A program made the position numbers and the translations under genes. Positions 6,087 through 13,747 of a DNA stretch of 32,214 nt are shown here, piece after piece. Location: assembly GCA_015063645.1 (NCBI GenBank), contig SVTS01000028.1:1-32214 (forward strand). The letters are read 5' to 3'. The notes under the pieces were generated by a model. That model saw only the letters and a program-made list of their open reading frames with translations. It was not told where the DNA came from and did not search any database. Each line of letters opens with the position of its first letter. Positions within the stretch are counted from its first letter, which is position 1. The stretch comes from Oscillospiraceae bacterium (GTDB lineage Bacteria > Bacillota > Clostridia > Oscillospirales > CAG-272).

Positions 6087-8075
6087 ATGCTGCCTTACAG
6101 CCATATTTCATCCTTGTACGTTTCCCCGACGGGATCTGCATCCGCGTCGGGTACATCCCCCATCCCGACCGCTGACGGTCAGGGACCGCTTGCATCCGTC
6201 ACGGATGCGCTGACGCGGATTGCGGAGCTGCGCCGCATCGGCATCCGGCAGCCCATCTCTGTTCGTCTGGAAGCGGGAACTTATGAACTTTCCTCGCCCA
6301 TCGTTATCGGTGAGGGCGTGTCTTCCGTGACCGTTGAGCCGCAGGATGGCGAAGTCATCCTCTCCGGCGGCAGACGCATCACCGGTTGGCAGGCGGATAC
6401 ATACGGCGGCGTGCCCTGCCTGTCGGCGGAGGTTCCCGCAGAAATGCGCTTCACGGATTTTTATGTGAACGGAAAACGGGCGAAAATGACCCGTTATCCC
6501 GCTGAGGGACTGCTTTATCCGGAGGACGTGGAAAATCACGGCAGACAGCTGGCGGATGGCTCCCACTGGTTCATCGCCGCCGAGGGCGATATCCGGGATT
6601 TCCGGAATTTTGAGGACTGCATCATCTCCTTCAACCATTACTGGATCGACGAGCATTCGCCCATCGCTTCCTACGATTCGCTGACGCGGAAGGTGACGCT
6701 GGCGTACCGCTCCCGCTTCTCCATTGCTGGCGGGAAAGAGAGCCACAGCGGTCTGGCGTATTATATCGAAAACGTGGCGGAGATGTTCGCCCATCCGGGA
6801 GAATGGTATCACGACCGCGGGGCTGGCAGAGTGTACTATATCCCCGAGGACGGTGTCACGGCGGAGAATATCGAGGCGTATGCACCCGTCACGGATTGCC
6901 TGTTTGTGATCGAAGGTGAAAACAGCCGTGTTTCCGATATCCGCCTGCGGAATCTGACGCTGGCATACACCCGGGGGGATTATGCATCCCGCGGCGCTAC
7001 CAGCGCGGACGGCGACAGCGAGCCCTGCGCTTCCGATGCCCAGTCCCTGTGCAATGCCCCCGGCGTAATTCAGTTCCGCCGTGCGGAAAACTGCTCGGTG
7101 GAGGGATGTACGCTGACGTGCATCGGGCATCACGGTATCCTGCTTGGTGAGGGTACGGAAGATATCCGCATCGCCGATACCGCCGTCACCCACGGCGGCA
7201 TGGGCGGCATCCGCATGTGCGGCACACCCTGCGGCGGCGATCCTGGCGATGAATGCCATCATAATACCGTCACCCGCTGCCGTTTTCTGGGATTGGGTGA
7301 GCGGTACAGCGCCGCCTGCGGCGTGCTGATCATGCATGCCCATCACTGCGAGGTTTCCCACTGTGAGATCGGCGATCTCTTCTATACAGGCGTGTCCGTG
7401 GGCTGGGTCTGGGGGTATGCGCCCTCCGCCGCCCATCACAACCGGGTGCTCTGCAATCACATCCACGATCTGGGCAAGGGAATCCTCTCCGATATGGGCG
7501 GCGTGTACCTGCTGGGCAATCAGCCGGGCACCGTTGTCGCGGGCAATCTGATCCACGATGTGAAGAGTGCTCACTACGGTGGCTGGGCGCTGTATACGGA
7601 TGAGGGCTCCACCGGCATCACGCTGGAGAATAATATCTGCTATAACGTCTCCCAGAACTGCTATCACCAGCACTACGGCTCCATGAATACCGTGCGGAAT
7701 AATATTTTTGCCCATGCGGGCACGGAAGCGATGCGCATCAGCGTAGCCGAGCCGCATCTGTCGATTATTTTTGAAAATAATATTGTCGTCTCTGACGGAA
7801 AGCCACTCTACGCCATCCGCGCCCGGCACATCGCCGAAGGCACGGCGGCATCCCACCGCAATCATTACTGCTGCGCCGGCGGCAAACACATTGCCGGGTT
7901 CGATGCGGAACTGACTCTGGCAGAGGCGCAGGCGAGAGGATTCGATACCGACTGCGAAGTGATCGGGGATCCCTTCGCCGATGCCGCGAATAACGATTTC
8001 CGTCTGATCCGGGAAGTGGAAGGCTTTGCCCCAATCTCCCTTCCCCGTACAGGTCCGTATTCCGATAAGGAATAA
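6087..8075 (+). CDS. Right-handed parallel beta-helix protein, glycoside-hydrolase-like (GH141-type?)
   Basis: The protein has 662 residues. It opens with YVSPTGSASASGTSP and a segment leading to VRLEAGTYELSSPIVI, the usual entry to carbohydrate-active beta-helices, then ILSGGRRITGWQ and DFYVNGKRAKMTRYP, typical of GH141-like proteins. The second half is a ladder of Asn/His-rich turns (CSVEGCTLTCIGHHGI, HHNTVTRCRF, HNRVLCNHIHDLGKGI, LENNICYNVSQN, VRNNIFAHAG). Start 6087 follows AGGAGGT at 6073-6079; an in-frame ATG at 6054 would begin inside a C-rich run. There is no signal peptide, so it should act inside the cell on imported oligosaccharides, unlike most pectate-lyase-type helices. The substrate and exact family are inference. 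Confidence 0.85.
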   Translation: MLPYSHISSLYVSPTGSASASGTSPIPTADGQGPLASVTDALTRIAELRRIGIRQPISVRLEAGTYELSSPIVIGEGVSSVTVEPQDGEVILSGGRRITGWQADTYGGVPCLSAEVPAEMRFTDFYVNGKRAKMTRYPAEGLLYPEDVENHGRQLADGSHWFIAAEGDIRDFRNFEDCIISFNHYWIDEHSPIASYDSLTRKVTLAYRSRFSIAGGKESHSGLAYYIENVAEMFAHPGEWYHDRGAGRVYYIPEDGVTAENIEAYAPVTDCLFVIEGENSRVSDIRLRNLTLAYTRGDYASRGATSADGDSEPCASDAQSLCNAPGVIQFRRAENCSVEGCTLTCIGHHGILLGEGTEDIRIADTAVTHGGMGGIRMCGTPCGGDPGDECHHNTVTRCRFLGLGERYSAACGVLIMHAHHCEVSHCEIGDLFYTGVSVGWVWGYAPSAAHHNRVLCNHIHDLGKGILSDMGGVYLLGNQPGTVVAGNLIHDVKSAHYGGWALYTDEGSTGITLENNICYNVSQNCYHQHYGSMNTVRNNIFAHAGTEAMRISVAEPHLSIIFENNIVVSDGKPLYAIRARHIAEGTAASHRNHYCCAGGKHIAGFDAELTLAEAQARGFDTDCEVIGDPFADAANNDFRLIREVEGFAPISLPRTGPYSDKE

Positions 8076-8138
8076 TTTTTCGCCGCACGGGGAAAACGCT
8101 TCCCCACTGACAACAAAAAGGAGAATACCAAAACCGCT

Positions 8139-9011
8139 ATGGGCTACCTCTACGTCTTCATCACCACTCTCATGTTTTCCCTCATCGGAACCTGCGTTAC
8201 TCTTGCAAAATCCTGGGTCTCCTCCGATGTGATTTCCTGCGCACGCTTCACTTTCGGTGTGCTCTTCCTCCTGGCGTTCATGCTGATTACAAAAAAGAAA
8301 ATCTCCCTCCGCCTCACCGGCGGCGCCGTCTGGCTGGGCGTTTTCTGTAAATGCATCAATTACCTCACCGAAAATTACGCTATCGCAAACGGATATTCCT
8401 TCGGCAATATTATCGTCTGGCCCGTGCAGTGCGTGGCGATTCTCCTCTTTTCCCTGTTGTTTCTCCGGGAGAAAATCACAAAAACCGCTATCCTCGGCGT
8501 GATTCTCTGCGCCGCCGGCGTTATCGTCATCAGCTGGAACGGTCAGCCCCTCGGGCAGTTCTTCACCGGGGACGGCGCGATCTCCCTTCTCCTCTTCCTC
8601 ATCGCCGGATGCGGCGCCGCCGGATTCACCATGGCGCAGAAAATGCTGCTGGACAAAATGGACAGCTGCAATCTGAATCTGTCCATGTTCTTCCTCAGCG
8701 CCCTGATCACCGCCGCGCCCCTGCCCGTTACGGCGGAATTTGCGGAGTTTTCCTTCCCCGCGCTCTTCGGTTTGATGATGCTGGGTCTGGTCACCTGCGC
8801 CGCGTTCATCATCTCCGCCGAGGCGATGAAGACTATCCCCGTCTTTGTGGTGACGATCATCCAGAGCATGAACGTCATCCTGACGCTGCTGTGGTCGGTG
8901 CTGTTCTTCCATGAGCCGGTTACCGGCTGGATCATCGCCGGTACCGCCGTATTTGCCTGCGGCATGGTGCTTGTCAATCTGAAAAAACGGAATGCAGCCC
9001 CGCGCACATAA
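8139..9011 (+). CDS. EamA/DMT-family transporter (RhaT-like)
   Basis: The 290-residue polytopic protein shows about ten alternating hydrophobic segments and two EamA halves: residues about 1-137, ending in LGVILCAAGVIVISW, and 148-285, ending in IAGTAVFACGMVLVNLKKRN. Typical EamA features are CARFTFGVLFLLAFML near the end of the second helix, and FFHEPVTGWIIAG before the final helix. Such carriers export or import small metabolites, and the family does not predict the substrate. The ribosome binding site AAAAAGGAG (8115-8123) is about 15 bp from the ATG, slightly long. It lies 63 bp after the beta-helix gene with no obvious terminator, so a shared transcript is plausible. Confidence 0.9.
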   Translation: MGYLYVFITTLMFSLIGTCVTLAKSWVSSDVISCARFTFGVLFLLAFMLITKKKISLRLTGGAVWLGVFCKCINYLTENYAIANGYSFGNIIVWPVQCVAILLFSLLFLREKITKTAILGVILCAAGVIVISWNGQPLGQFFTGDGAISLLLFLIAGCGAAGFTMAQKMLLDKMDSCNLNLSMFFLSALITAAPLPVTAEFAEFSFPALFGLMMLGLVTCAAFIISAEAMKTIPVFVVTIIQSMNVILTLLWSVLFFHEPVTGWIIAGTAVFACGMVLVNLKKRNAAPRT

Positions 9012-9039
9012 AAATTCACAAAAAAATCAATACTGACTA

Positions 9040-9067
9040 TTGCAATACGCTGAATTTATGGTATAAT
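9040..9067 (+). promoter_or_regulatory. Sigma-A promoter for the gene at 9097
   Basis: TTGCAA (9040-9045) and TATAAT (9062-9067) have a 16-bp spacer, 29 bp before the start codon. Confidence 0.65.
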
Positions 9068-9096
9068 AAATATACTATCCATTGGAGGTAATAATT

Positions 9097-9387
9097 ATGG
9101 ATTGGAGTTGTTTCAGAATGTTCAATAAGGTTGAAGAGAAGAAGACGAGCCCGCTGAAGGTCATCCTGATCGTTATCGGCGCAATCGTTGCTGTCGGCGC
9201 TGCCGTTGCAGTGGTTTATACTATCTTCAAGAAGTACTTTACTGTGACCTTTGAGTGTGACGGTGACTGCGAGTGCTGCGATGAAGATTGCCTGATGGAC
9301 GAAGAAGATCTTGAGAGCGATCCGATCTGTCTCGAGGAAGAGGAAGAAGTCGCCGCTCCCGAAGCTGATGAGGCTGTGACTGAATAA
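9097..9387 (+). CDS. Small membrane protein with Cys-rich acidic tail, 96 aa
   Basis: The start at 9097 follows TGGAGGT and its own promoter. A positively charged N-terminus (KVEEKKTSPLK) precedes one membrane span (about 25-47, VILIVIGAIVAVGAAVAVVYTIF), then KKYFTVTF and a segment CDGDCECCDEDC with five Cys in twelve residues, followed by a strongly acidic tail (EEEEEVAAPEADE). The Cys/Asp cluster could bind metal or form disulfides; which side of the membrane it faces is not certain. The gene is monocistronic, bounded by a promoter and a hairpin. Codon choice (GTT, GCT, GAA) is more like that of ppdK than the neighbours, hinting at high expression. I do not know a named family. Confidence 0.78.
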   Translation: MDWSCFRMFNKVEEKKTSPLKVILIVIGAIVAVGAAVAVVYTIFKKYFTVTFECDGDCECCDEDCLMDEEDLESDPICLEEEEEVAAPEADEAVTE

Positions 9388-9396
9388 GGCAAAGCT

Positions 9397-9422
9397 GTGG
9401 GGAGGGACGGAGTCCCTCCCCA
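9397..9422 (+). terminator. Hairpin after the Cys-rich membrane protein gene
   Basis: A 10-bp stem TGGGGAGGGA/TCCCTCCCCA (9398-9407 with 9413-9422) and short loop lie just after the stop codon. The following sequence is TTTCCC rather than a long T-run, so termination may be partial. Confidence 0.5.
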
Positions 9423-9500
9423 TTTCCCTGCCATGGGCAGAAAACGGAAATACGTACGGGGAAATCCCCGGCGATAATACATACGACAGGAGACAAAGAC

Positions 9501-10265
9501 ATGTTCAAGAAATTTGGCGTACAGCTGTACACGATCCGTGACTTTATGCAGACCGAGGAAGATATTGCCGCCAGCTTCAAGAAGCTGAAAGCGCTGGGCT
9601 ATGACGAAGCTCAGACCGCAGGCTGCGCAATCCCCTATGCAGATTTCGGTCGTCTGGCAAAGGAAGCCGGCATTGAGATCGTAGGCACACACGATAAGTT
9701 TGACGTTATGCTCAGCGACACCGCGCTGGCAATAGAGAATCACTGTGCTCTGGGCACCACCAATATGGGTGTGGGCGGTCCTTCCGGCGGCGCATTCGAG
9801 TCCGTTGAGAATCTGAAGGCGTTCATCGACAACGCAAACACAGTTGCAGAGCGCATCGCTCCCCACGGCTTCAAGTTCACCTATCACAACCACAGCCGCG
9901 AATTCTCCAAGCTGGGCGGCGAGGTGATCATGGAGACCCTGGTACGCGAGCTGGATAAGGATAAGGTTTCCTTTGTTTTGGATACCTACTGGGTACAGAA
10001 CGGCGGCGGCGACGTTCGTTACTGGCTGGAGAAGCTGGCAGGCCGTGTGGATATCCTGCACCTGAAGGATATGGCAGTGAAGCCCGGCACCAACGAGTCC
10101 TACTACACCGAGATCGGCAACGGCAACCTGTACTGGGACGGCATTCTGGCAACCGCTGAGGCTACCGGCGTGAAGCACTACGTTGTGGAAGAAGACCGCT
10201 GCCCCGGCGATCCCTTCGACAGCCTGAAGATGTCCGCAGACTTCCTGAAGAAGTATCAGATCTGA
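9501..10265 (+). CDS. Sugar phosphate isomerase/epimerase-like TIM barrel
   Basis: The 254-residue protein belongs to the xylose isomerase-like TIM-barrel (AP endonuclease 2) superfamily, which includes IolE, hydroxypyruvate isomerase and sugar epimerases. Visible metal and substrate-site elements are FTYHNHSREF (126-135), VLDTYWVQNGGGD (159-171), DILHLKDM (184-191), TEIGNGNLYW (203-212) and YVVEED (227-232). The order of His/Glu/Asp ligands on successive strands fits the family, and length is a little short but normal for this subgroup. The start follows AGGAG at 9488-9492. No sugar transporter or dehydrogenase adjoins it, so the substrate cannot be inferred. Confidence 0.9.
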   Translation: MFKKFGVQLYTIRDFMQTEEDIAASFKKLKALGYDEAQTAGCAIPYADFGRLAKEAGIEIVGTHDKFDVMLSDTALAIENHCALGTTNMGVGGPSGGAFESVENLKAFIDNANTVAERIAPHGFKFTYHNHSREFSKLGGEVIMETLVRELDKDKVSFVLDTYWVQNGGGDVRYWLEKLAGRVDILHLKDMAVKPGTNESYYTEIGNGNLYWDGILATAEATGVKHYVVEEDRCPGDPFDSLKMSADFLKKYQI

Positions 10266-10343
10266 GAAAACGCTGCTGTGCCTCCGTCCGGACACACAGC
10301 TCTGGCTGAAAAGTAAATAGTATCTATCACTGTGAAAATTCCC

Positions 10344-10380
10344 GCGCCGGAAGATTTTGCGCCGCAAAATCTTCCGGCGC
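10344..10380. terminator. Perfect 17-bp hairpin after the isomerase gene
   Basis: Stem 10344-10360 with 10364-10380 and a 3-nt loop. The flanks are AAAATT on either side instead of a T-run, so it may act as a transcript-end stabiliser rather than a simple terminator. Confidence 0.5.
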
Positions 10381-10479
10381 AAAATTATGATGCGGACATA
10401 TCTGACTTTACCGTCGTCCGCGGGAAAAACTGCACAGCAGAAGCGTCCGTTCCACCCACAGAATATTTAAATTTTCCCA

Positions 10480-10508
10480 TTGACCACCCCTATATTTTGT
10501 GGTACAAT
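10480..10508 (+). promoter_or_regulatory. Sigma-A promoter of nrdG
   Basis: TTGACC (10480-10485) and TACAAT (10503-10508) are separated by 17 bp, about 55 bp before the likely start codon. Confidence 0.65.
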
Positions 10509-10562
10509 ATATAATGAAAATATATCCCCTTCCGAAAGGGGTTCCGATAAAGGATGAATGAC

Positions 10563-11138
10563 ATGCTTCATATGCCCATGCGATATACCAATCTGACACC
10601 CGTGCGTCCCATCGCCGATCTTCCCATCCGCTTATTCGGCGCGGTACGGGAATCCATCGTGGACGGACCCGGACTGCGCTTTGTTGTTTTCGTGCAGGGA
10701 TGTCCCCATCACTGCCCCGGATGCCACAATCCCGAATCCCACGATCCGGCGGGAGGATACATGTCCTCCACCGCCCGCATCTGGCAGGCGGCATCCAAAA
10801 ATCCCATGATCCGCGGCATTACGTTCTCCGGCGGCGAGCCGTTTCTGTGGGGGAATGAGCTGTACGAGATCGGCCGCATCGCCCGCGAAACCGGCATGGA
10901 CATTGTGACCTATTCCGGATTCACCTACGAGCAGCTGCTGGAAAAGGCGAAGCGTGAGGACGGTGTGCGCAAGCTGCTGACCGTGACGAATTATCTGATC
11001 GACGGTCCGTTTATTGAGGCGCAGCGGGATCTGAATCTGAAATTCCGCGGCAGCACCAATCAGCGAATCCTGGACGTGACCTGCTACCCCAACTCCGACC
11101 GCGCGCAGGTCGTGGATTTTGATGCCGTAAGGCATTGA
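10563..11138 (+). CDS. nrdG: Anaerobic ribonucleotide reductase activating protein (radical SAM)
   Basis: The 191-residue radical SAM enzyme uses a [4Fe-4S] cluster and S-adenosylmethionine to make the glycyl radical on class III ribonucleotide reductase NrdD, supplying dNTPs without oxygen. The cluster motif QGCPHHCPGCHNPESH gives Cys47, Cys51 and Cys54 in the CxxxCxxC spacing, and TFSGGEPF (88-95) is the SAM-binding GGE motif; the N-terminal SIVDGPGLRFVVFVQG is typical of NrdG. Start 10563 is preferred because AAAGGA (10549-10554) lies 8 bp upstream; an in-frame ATG at 10554 overlaps that site. No nrdD is seen on either side, so activase and reductase are not adjacent here unless nrdD lies outside the window. 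Confidence 0.94.
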   Translation: MLHMPMRYTNLTPVRPIADLPIRLFGAVRESIVDGPGLRFVVFVQGCPHHCPGCHNPESHDPAGGYMSSTARIWQAASKNPMIRGITFSGGEPFLWGNELYEIGRIARETGMDIVTYSGFTYEQLLEKAKREDGVRKLLTVTNYLIDGPFIEAQRDLNLKFRGSTNQRILDVTCYPNSDRAQVVDFDAVRH

Positions 11139-11317
11139 GGGGGGACGGTGGGGTATACGGCGGGGCTCTGCCCCGGACCCCGCCAAGGGCTGTGCCCTTG
11201 GATCCCATGGCAAATGCAGCCGTGGAGATTGTGCAGATTATGGTGCCGCAAATACTTGCGGCACAAAAATGCATGGCCAGACTTTGGGTGCGAATACTCG
11301 CACCCGAAGCGCAGTTC
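11139..11317 (+). repeat. Dispersed structured repeat, copy A
   Basis: The order is a GC-rich head with hairpins (GGGGCTCTGCCCC near 11162, AAGGGCTGTGCCCTT near 11186), a CATGGCAAATGC core (about 11208), a 9-bp hairpin with loop ATAC (11243-11251/11256-11264), ACTTTGGG, an 8-bp hairpin with loop ATAC (11286-11293/11298-11305), and a GAAGCGC tail. The same order recurs at 13537-13735. Confidence 0.7.
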
Positions 11318-11382
11318 TAACATTGGTGAAGCAGAAATTATAGCTAACCCGGTATCCGGATGCCGCTGAAGCGGGAAGTTCG

Positions 11383-11473
11383 GCTATCCCGTAGGGGCGA
11401 TTCACGAATCGCCCGCCGAACAGGCAAAAAACGAACGAAACGGGCGCATCGTGATGCGCCCCTACGGGATAGC
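11383..11473. repeat. 91-bp cruciform element
   Basis: Perfect 17-bp outer arms (11383-11399 with 11457-11473) enclose two internal 9-bp hairpins, GGGCGATTC-AC-GAATCGCCC (11395-11414) and GGGCGCATC-GT-GATGCGCCC (11442-11461), which share the arm start GGGCG. The internal hairpins overlap the ends of the outer arms, so the linear and cruciform folds compete. Confidence 0.75.
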
Positions 11474-11881
11474 ATCACCGCAAACCCATCGCGCACCGCA
11501 GTGCGCGTCTCCCCTGTAATAACAGAACACTATCCCAAAATTACCGCCAAACGGCACAGCGGCATTAATCCAGATATCGAATAATGAACCCACCGCTGAA
11601 TAAACAGATTCAGCTATCCAGTCGCCGCGCGCACGCGGCGTTGGTTGAAACGCGTCTCAAGAAACTTCCCGGTCTGAATCCCATCGATCAACCCCGGGTC
11701 AAGGGGTCCGCAGACCCCTTGCCGACGTGGGGGGAGTCCGAGGGGGTAGCCCTTCGGGAAGGGCTTGCCCCTCGGCAAGCTAACGTACGCGTTTACGATA
11801 GCGGTCGATACCGCTGAACAAAATCCCCCTCCCCTACCCCCTCCCCTACCCCCATGAAAAATACATAAGGAGGTCTTCCTG
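11474..11881. repeat. Gene-free stretch with further GC-rich hairpins
   Basis: No convincing coding sequence is present. Hairpins include GCGCACCGCAGTGCGC near 11500, CGCCGCG/CGCGGCG near 11623-11640, AAGGGGTC/GACCCCTT near 11700-11720, AGCCCTTCGGGAAGGGCT near 11748-11766, and a duplicated CCCCCTCCCCTAC tract near 11823-11850. The ribosome binding site AAGGAGG for the ribokinase gene ends the stretch. Confidence 0.55.
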
Positions 11882-12823
11882 ATGAATAAAAGAATTCTTG
11901 TCGTAAGCTCCGCCAATCTGGATTTTGTCCAGAGAATGCGCCGCATGCCCAATGCGGGCGAGACGGTGATGGAGACGGATCCGCAGTTCGGCTACAGCTA
12001 TGTACCCGGCGGCAAGGGCGCCAACAGTGCGGTGGCATTTGCCCGGCTGGGGGATGACTGCGTTTTCTGTACCCGACTCGGTGCAGACAATAACGGAAAC
12101 CGTCTGAAAGCGATCTACCAGAGGGAAGGCATCGACGTCCGCTTTGCGGTGCAGGATAAGACGGTTCCCACGGGACTTGCCTCCATTTTCGTGGAGGAAG
12201 ACGGTACCAACCGTATTGTGGTATATCCCGGTGCCAATGAAAAGACGGATGTCTCCGACATCGAGGAAGCGTTCACCTGCTATCCCGATGCGGTGTATCT
12301 CCAGTTTGAGATTCCTGAGAAAGCGGTACTCGCCGCGGCGGATTTCGCGCATCAGAAGAAGATTCCGCTGTTCGTGGATGCAGGCCCCGCACGGGCGGAT
12401 TTCCCGCTGGACAAGCTGGGACACATGGAAGTGTTCTCACCCAACGAGAACGAGGCGCGGATCTACACCGGCATTGAGCCGACGGGCGGCGAAAGCGCGC
12501 TCCGCTGTGCCATCAAGCTGTCCACCATGGTGGATGCCCGGTATATTGTGATCAAGATGGGCAGCCGCGGCGCGTACATTTACGACGGAAAATATTATCA
12601 CATAGCTCCCGCGATCCCCGTGACGGTGGCGGATACCACCGCGGCGGGCGATACGTTCACGGCGGCGCTGACCCATTTCTATATGGAAGGCAAGAGCATT
12701 GAGGAGGCGGCGCATCTGGCGAACTGCGCGGCGGCGATCGGCGTATCCCGTCCCGGCGCGTACCCGTCCATCCCGCGGCTTGCCGAGGTGATGGCGTTCG
12801 CAGAGGCGCATCCGGCGAAATAA
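11882..12823 (+). CDS. Ribokinase-family (PfkB) sugar kinase
   Basis: The 313-residue cytoplasmic kinase phosphorylates ribose or a related sugar or nucleoside with ATP. The PfkB signatures are both present: YVPGGKGANSAVAFARLG (40-57) near the substrate site and ADTTAAGDTFTAAL (250-263) with catalytic Asp257 and its anion hole. VFSPNENEARI and IKMGSRGAYIY are typical of ribokinases. Overall similarity is closest to RbsK, but no ribose transporter or RbsD adjoins it, so I give no symbol. The start follows AAGGAGG. The stop overlaps the next start in the form TAATG, so the downstream lipoprotein-like gene is translationally coupled. Confidence 0.92.
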   Translation: MNKRILVVSSANLDFVQRMRRMPNAGETVMETDPQFGYSYVPGGKGANSAVAFARLGDDCVFCTRLGADNNGNRLKAIYQREGIDVRFAVQDKTVPTGLASIFVEEDGTNRIVVYPGANEKTDVSDIEEAFTCYPDAVYLQFEIPEKAVLAAADFAHQKKIPLFVDAGPARADFPLDKLGHMEVFSPNENEARIYTGIEPTGGESALRCAIKLSTMVDARYIVIKMGSRGAYIYDGKYYHIAPAIPVTVADTTAAGDTFTAALTHFYMEGKSIEEAAHLANCAAAIGVSRPGAYPSIPRLAEVMAFAEAHPAK

Positions 12824-13536
12824 TGCGCCGGCGGATTTTAGCGCTGGCGGCGTGTGCGGCGATGCTGTTTTGCGGATGCCGCCCGGCGGCTGTGTCCGCC
12901 GAAGCGGTACCCATCACGGCGGAGGGATATACGGCAGAGCAGATATACGAATATTTTGCGCAGATCGCCTTTGCCAGCGAGTACGGCGGATACCGCGGCA
13001 CGGTATGCAAATGGACGGATGAGATCGTCTGCAGTGTCAGCGGTGATTATGCCGAAGGCGAGATGGAGGTACTGCGTGATCTGGCGGCGCGGCTGAACGC
13101 CATAGAGGGATTTCCCGGAGTGACGGTCACGGAAGATGCGGAGGAAGCGAATTTCACCGTGAATTTCGTGATGCAGGGAGAATTGCGGACTTTGTTCGGA
13201 GAATCGGCGGCGGCATCCAGCGGGATGTCCCGGTTCTACTGGACGAAGAAGGGCGGCAAAATCATCCGTGCGGAGACGGGGATCGCCTCCAATATCACGC
13301 CGATGAACGCGAAAGCGTCGGTGATCTGCGAGGAATTCCTGCAGGCGCTGGGGCTTTCCTCGGATTCCTATGAGTATCCCGAAAGTGTATTTTACGAAGG
13401 CTATAACGGCGCCCTCCGCCCCGCGGCGATCGACTGGGCGCTGATCGAGTTGCTCTACAGCGATTCCATCACCCCCGGTATGGCAGAAGAAGACGCGCTG
13501 GCACAGGCGCGGGTGCTGCTGGGGATGGAAGAATAG
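12823..13536 (+). CDS. Secreted DUF2927-like protein, possible lipoprotein
   Basis: The 237-residue protein has an N-terminal signal (MRRRILALAACAAMLFCGC); a Cys at 17 or 19 may be lipidated, although the lipobox is imperfect. The remainder fits what I recall of DUF2927: a segment leading to TVTEDAEEANFTVNF, then SVICEEFLQALGLSSDSYEYPESVFYEG (about 166-193) and DWALIELLYSDSITPGMAEEDALAQA (204-229). Similar 'late' segments recall metalloprotease-like exported proteins, but no HExxH motif is visible. Coupling to a ribokinase (TAATG overlap) is odd, since one protein is cytoplasmic and the other exported; a functional link is not evident. The DUF assignment is from memory of the pattern and moderate in certainty. 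Confidence 0.8.
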   Translation: MRRRILALAACAAMLFCGCRPAAVSAEAVPITAEGYTAEQIYEYFAQIAFASEYGGYRGTVCKWTDEIVCSVSGDYAEGEMEVLRDLAARLNAIEGFPGVTVTEDAEEANFTVNFVMQGELRTLFGESAAASSGMSRFYWTKKGGKIIRAETGIASNITPMNAKASVICEEFLQALGLSSDSYEYPESVFYEGYNGALRPAAIDWALIELLYSDSITPGMAEEDALAQARVLLGMEE

Positions 13537-13735
13537 GGGAACGGCGGGGCTCTGCCCCCGGCCCCGGCAGGACGCTGTCCTGCACCTGCCAGGAGCTTTG
13601 CTCCTGGACCTCATGGCAAATGCTGACATATAGTTTGTGCGGATTTGGGTGCCGCAAATTCTTGCGGCACGGATTTGTCCGGCAATACTTTGGGCACAAA
13701 TACTTGTGCCCGAAGCGCTGTCCGAACTGACGTCT
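13537..13735 (+). repeat. Dispersed structured repeat, copy B
   Basis: It has the same order as copy A at 11139: GGGGCTCTGCCCCC head, CAGGAGCTTTGCTCCTG hairpin, CATGGCAAATGC core (about 13613), a 9-bp hairpin with loop ATTC (13649-13657/13662-13670), ACTTTGGG, an 8-bp hairpin with loop ATAC (13692-13699/13704-13711) and a GAAGCGC tail. Three base pairs in the last stem differ from copy A in a compensatory way. Confidence 0.72.
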
Positions 13736-13747
13736 TTCAGTTGATGT

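Noticed and set aside
6108-8912. 934-codon open frame on the minus strand opposite the beta-helix and EamA genes
   Set aside because: It lies wholly opposite two convincing genes, has no ribosome binding site, and its product is a low-complexity His/Gly/Ala mix. It is a by-product of GC-rich codon use.
11139-11881. tRNA or riboswitch in the long gap
   Set aside because: No cloverleaf, no T-loop GTTCGA in proper context, and no known riboswitch core; the stems present belong to the repeat elements.
11614-11952. Open frames in the gap before the ribokinase gene
   Set aside because: They consist of translated hairpin repeats (Gly/Arg-rich), lack ribosome binding sites and overlap the kinase start.
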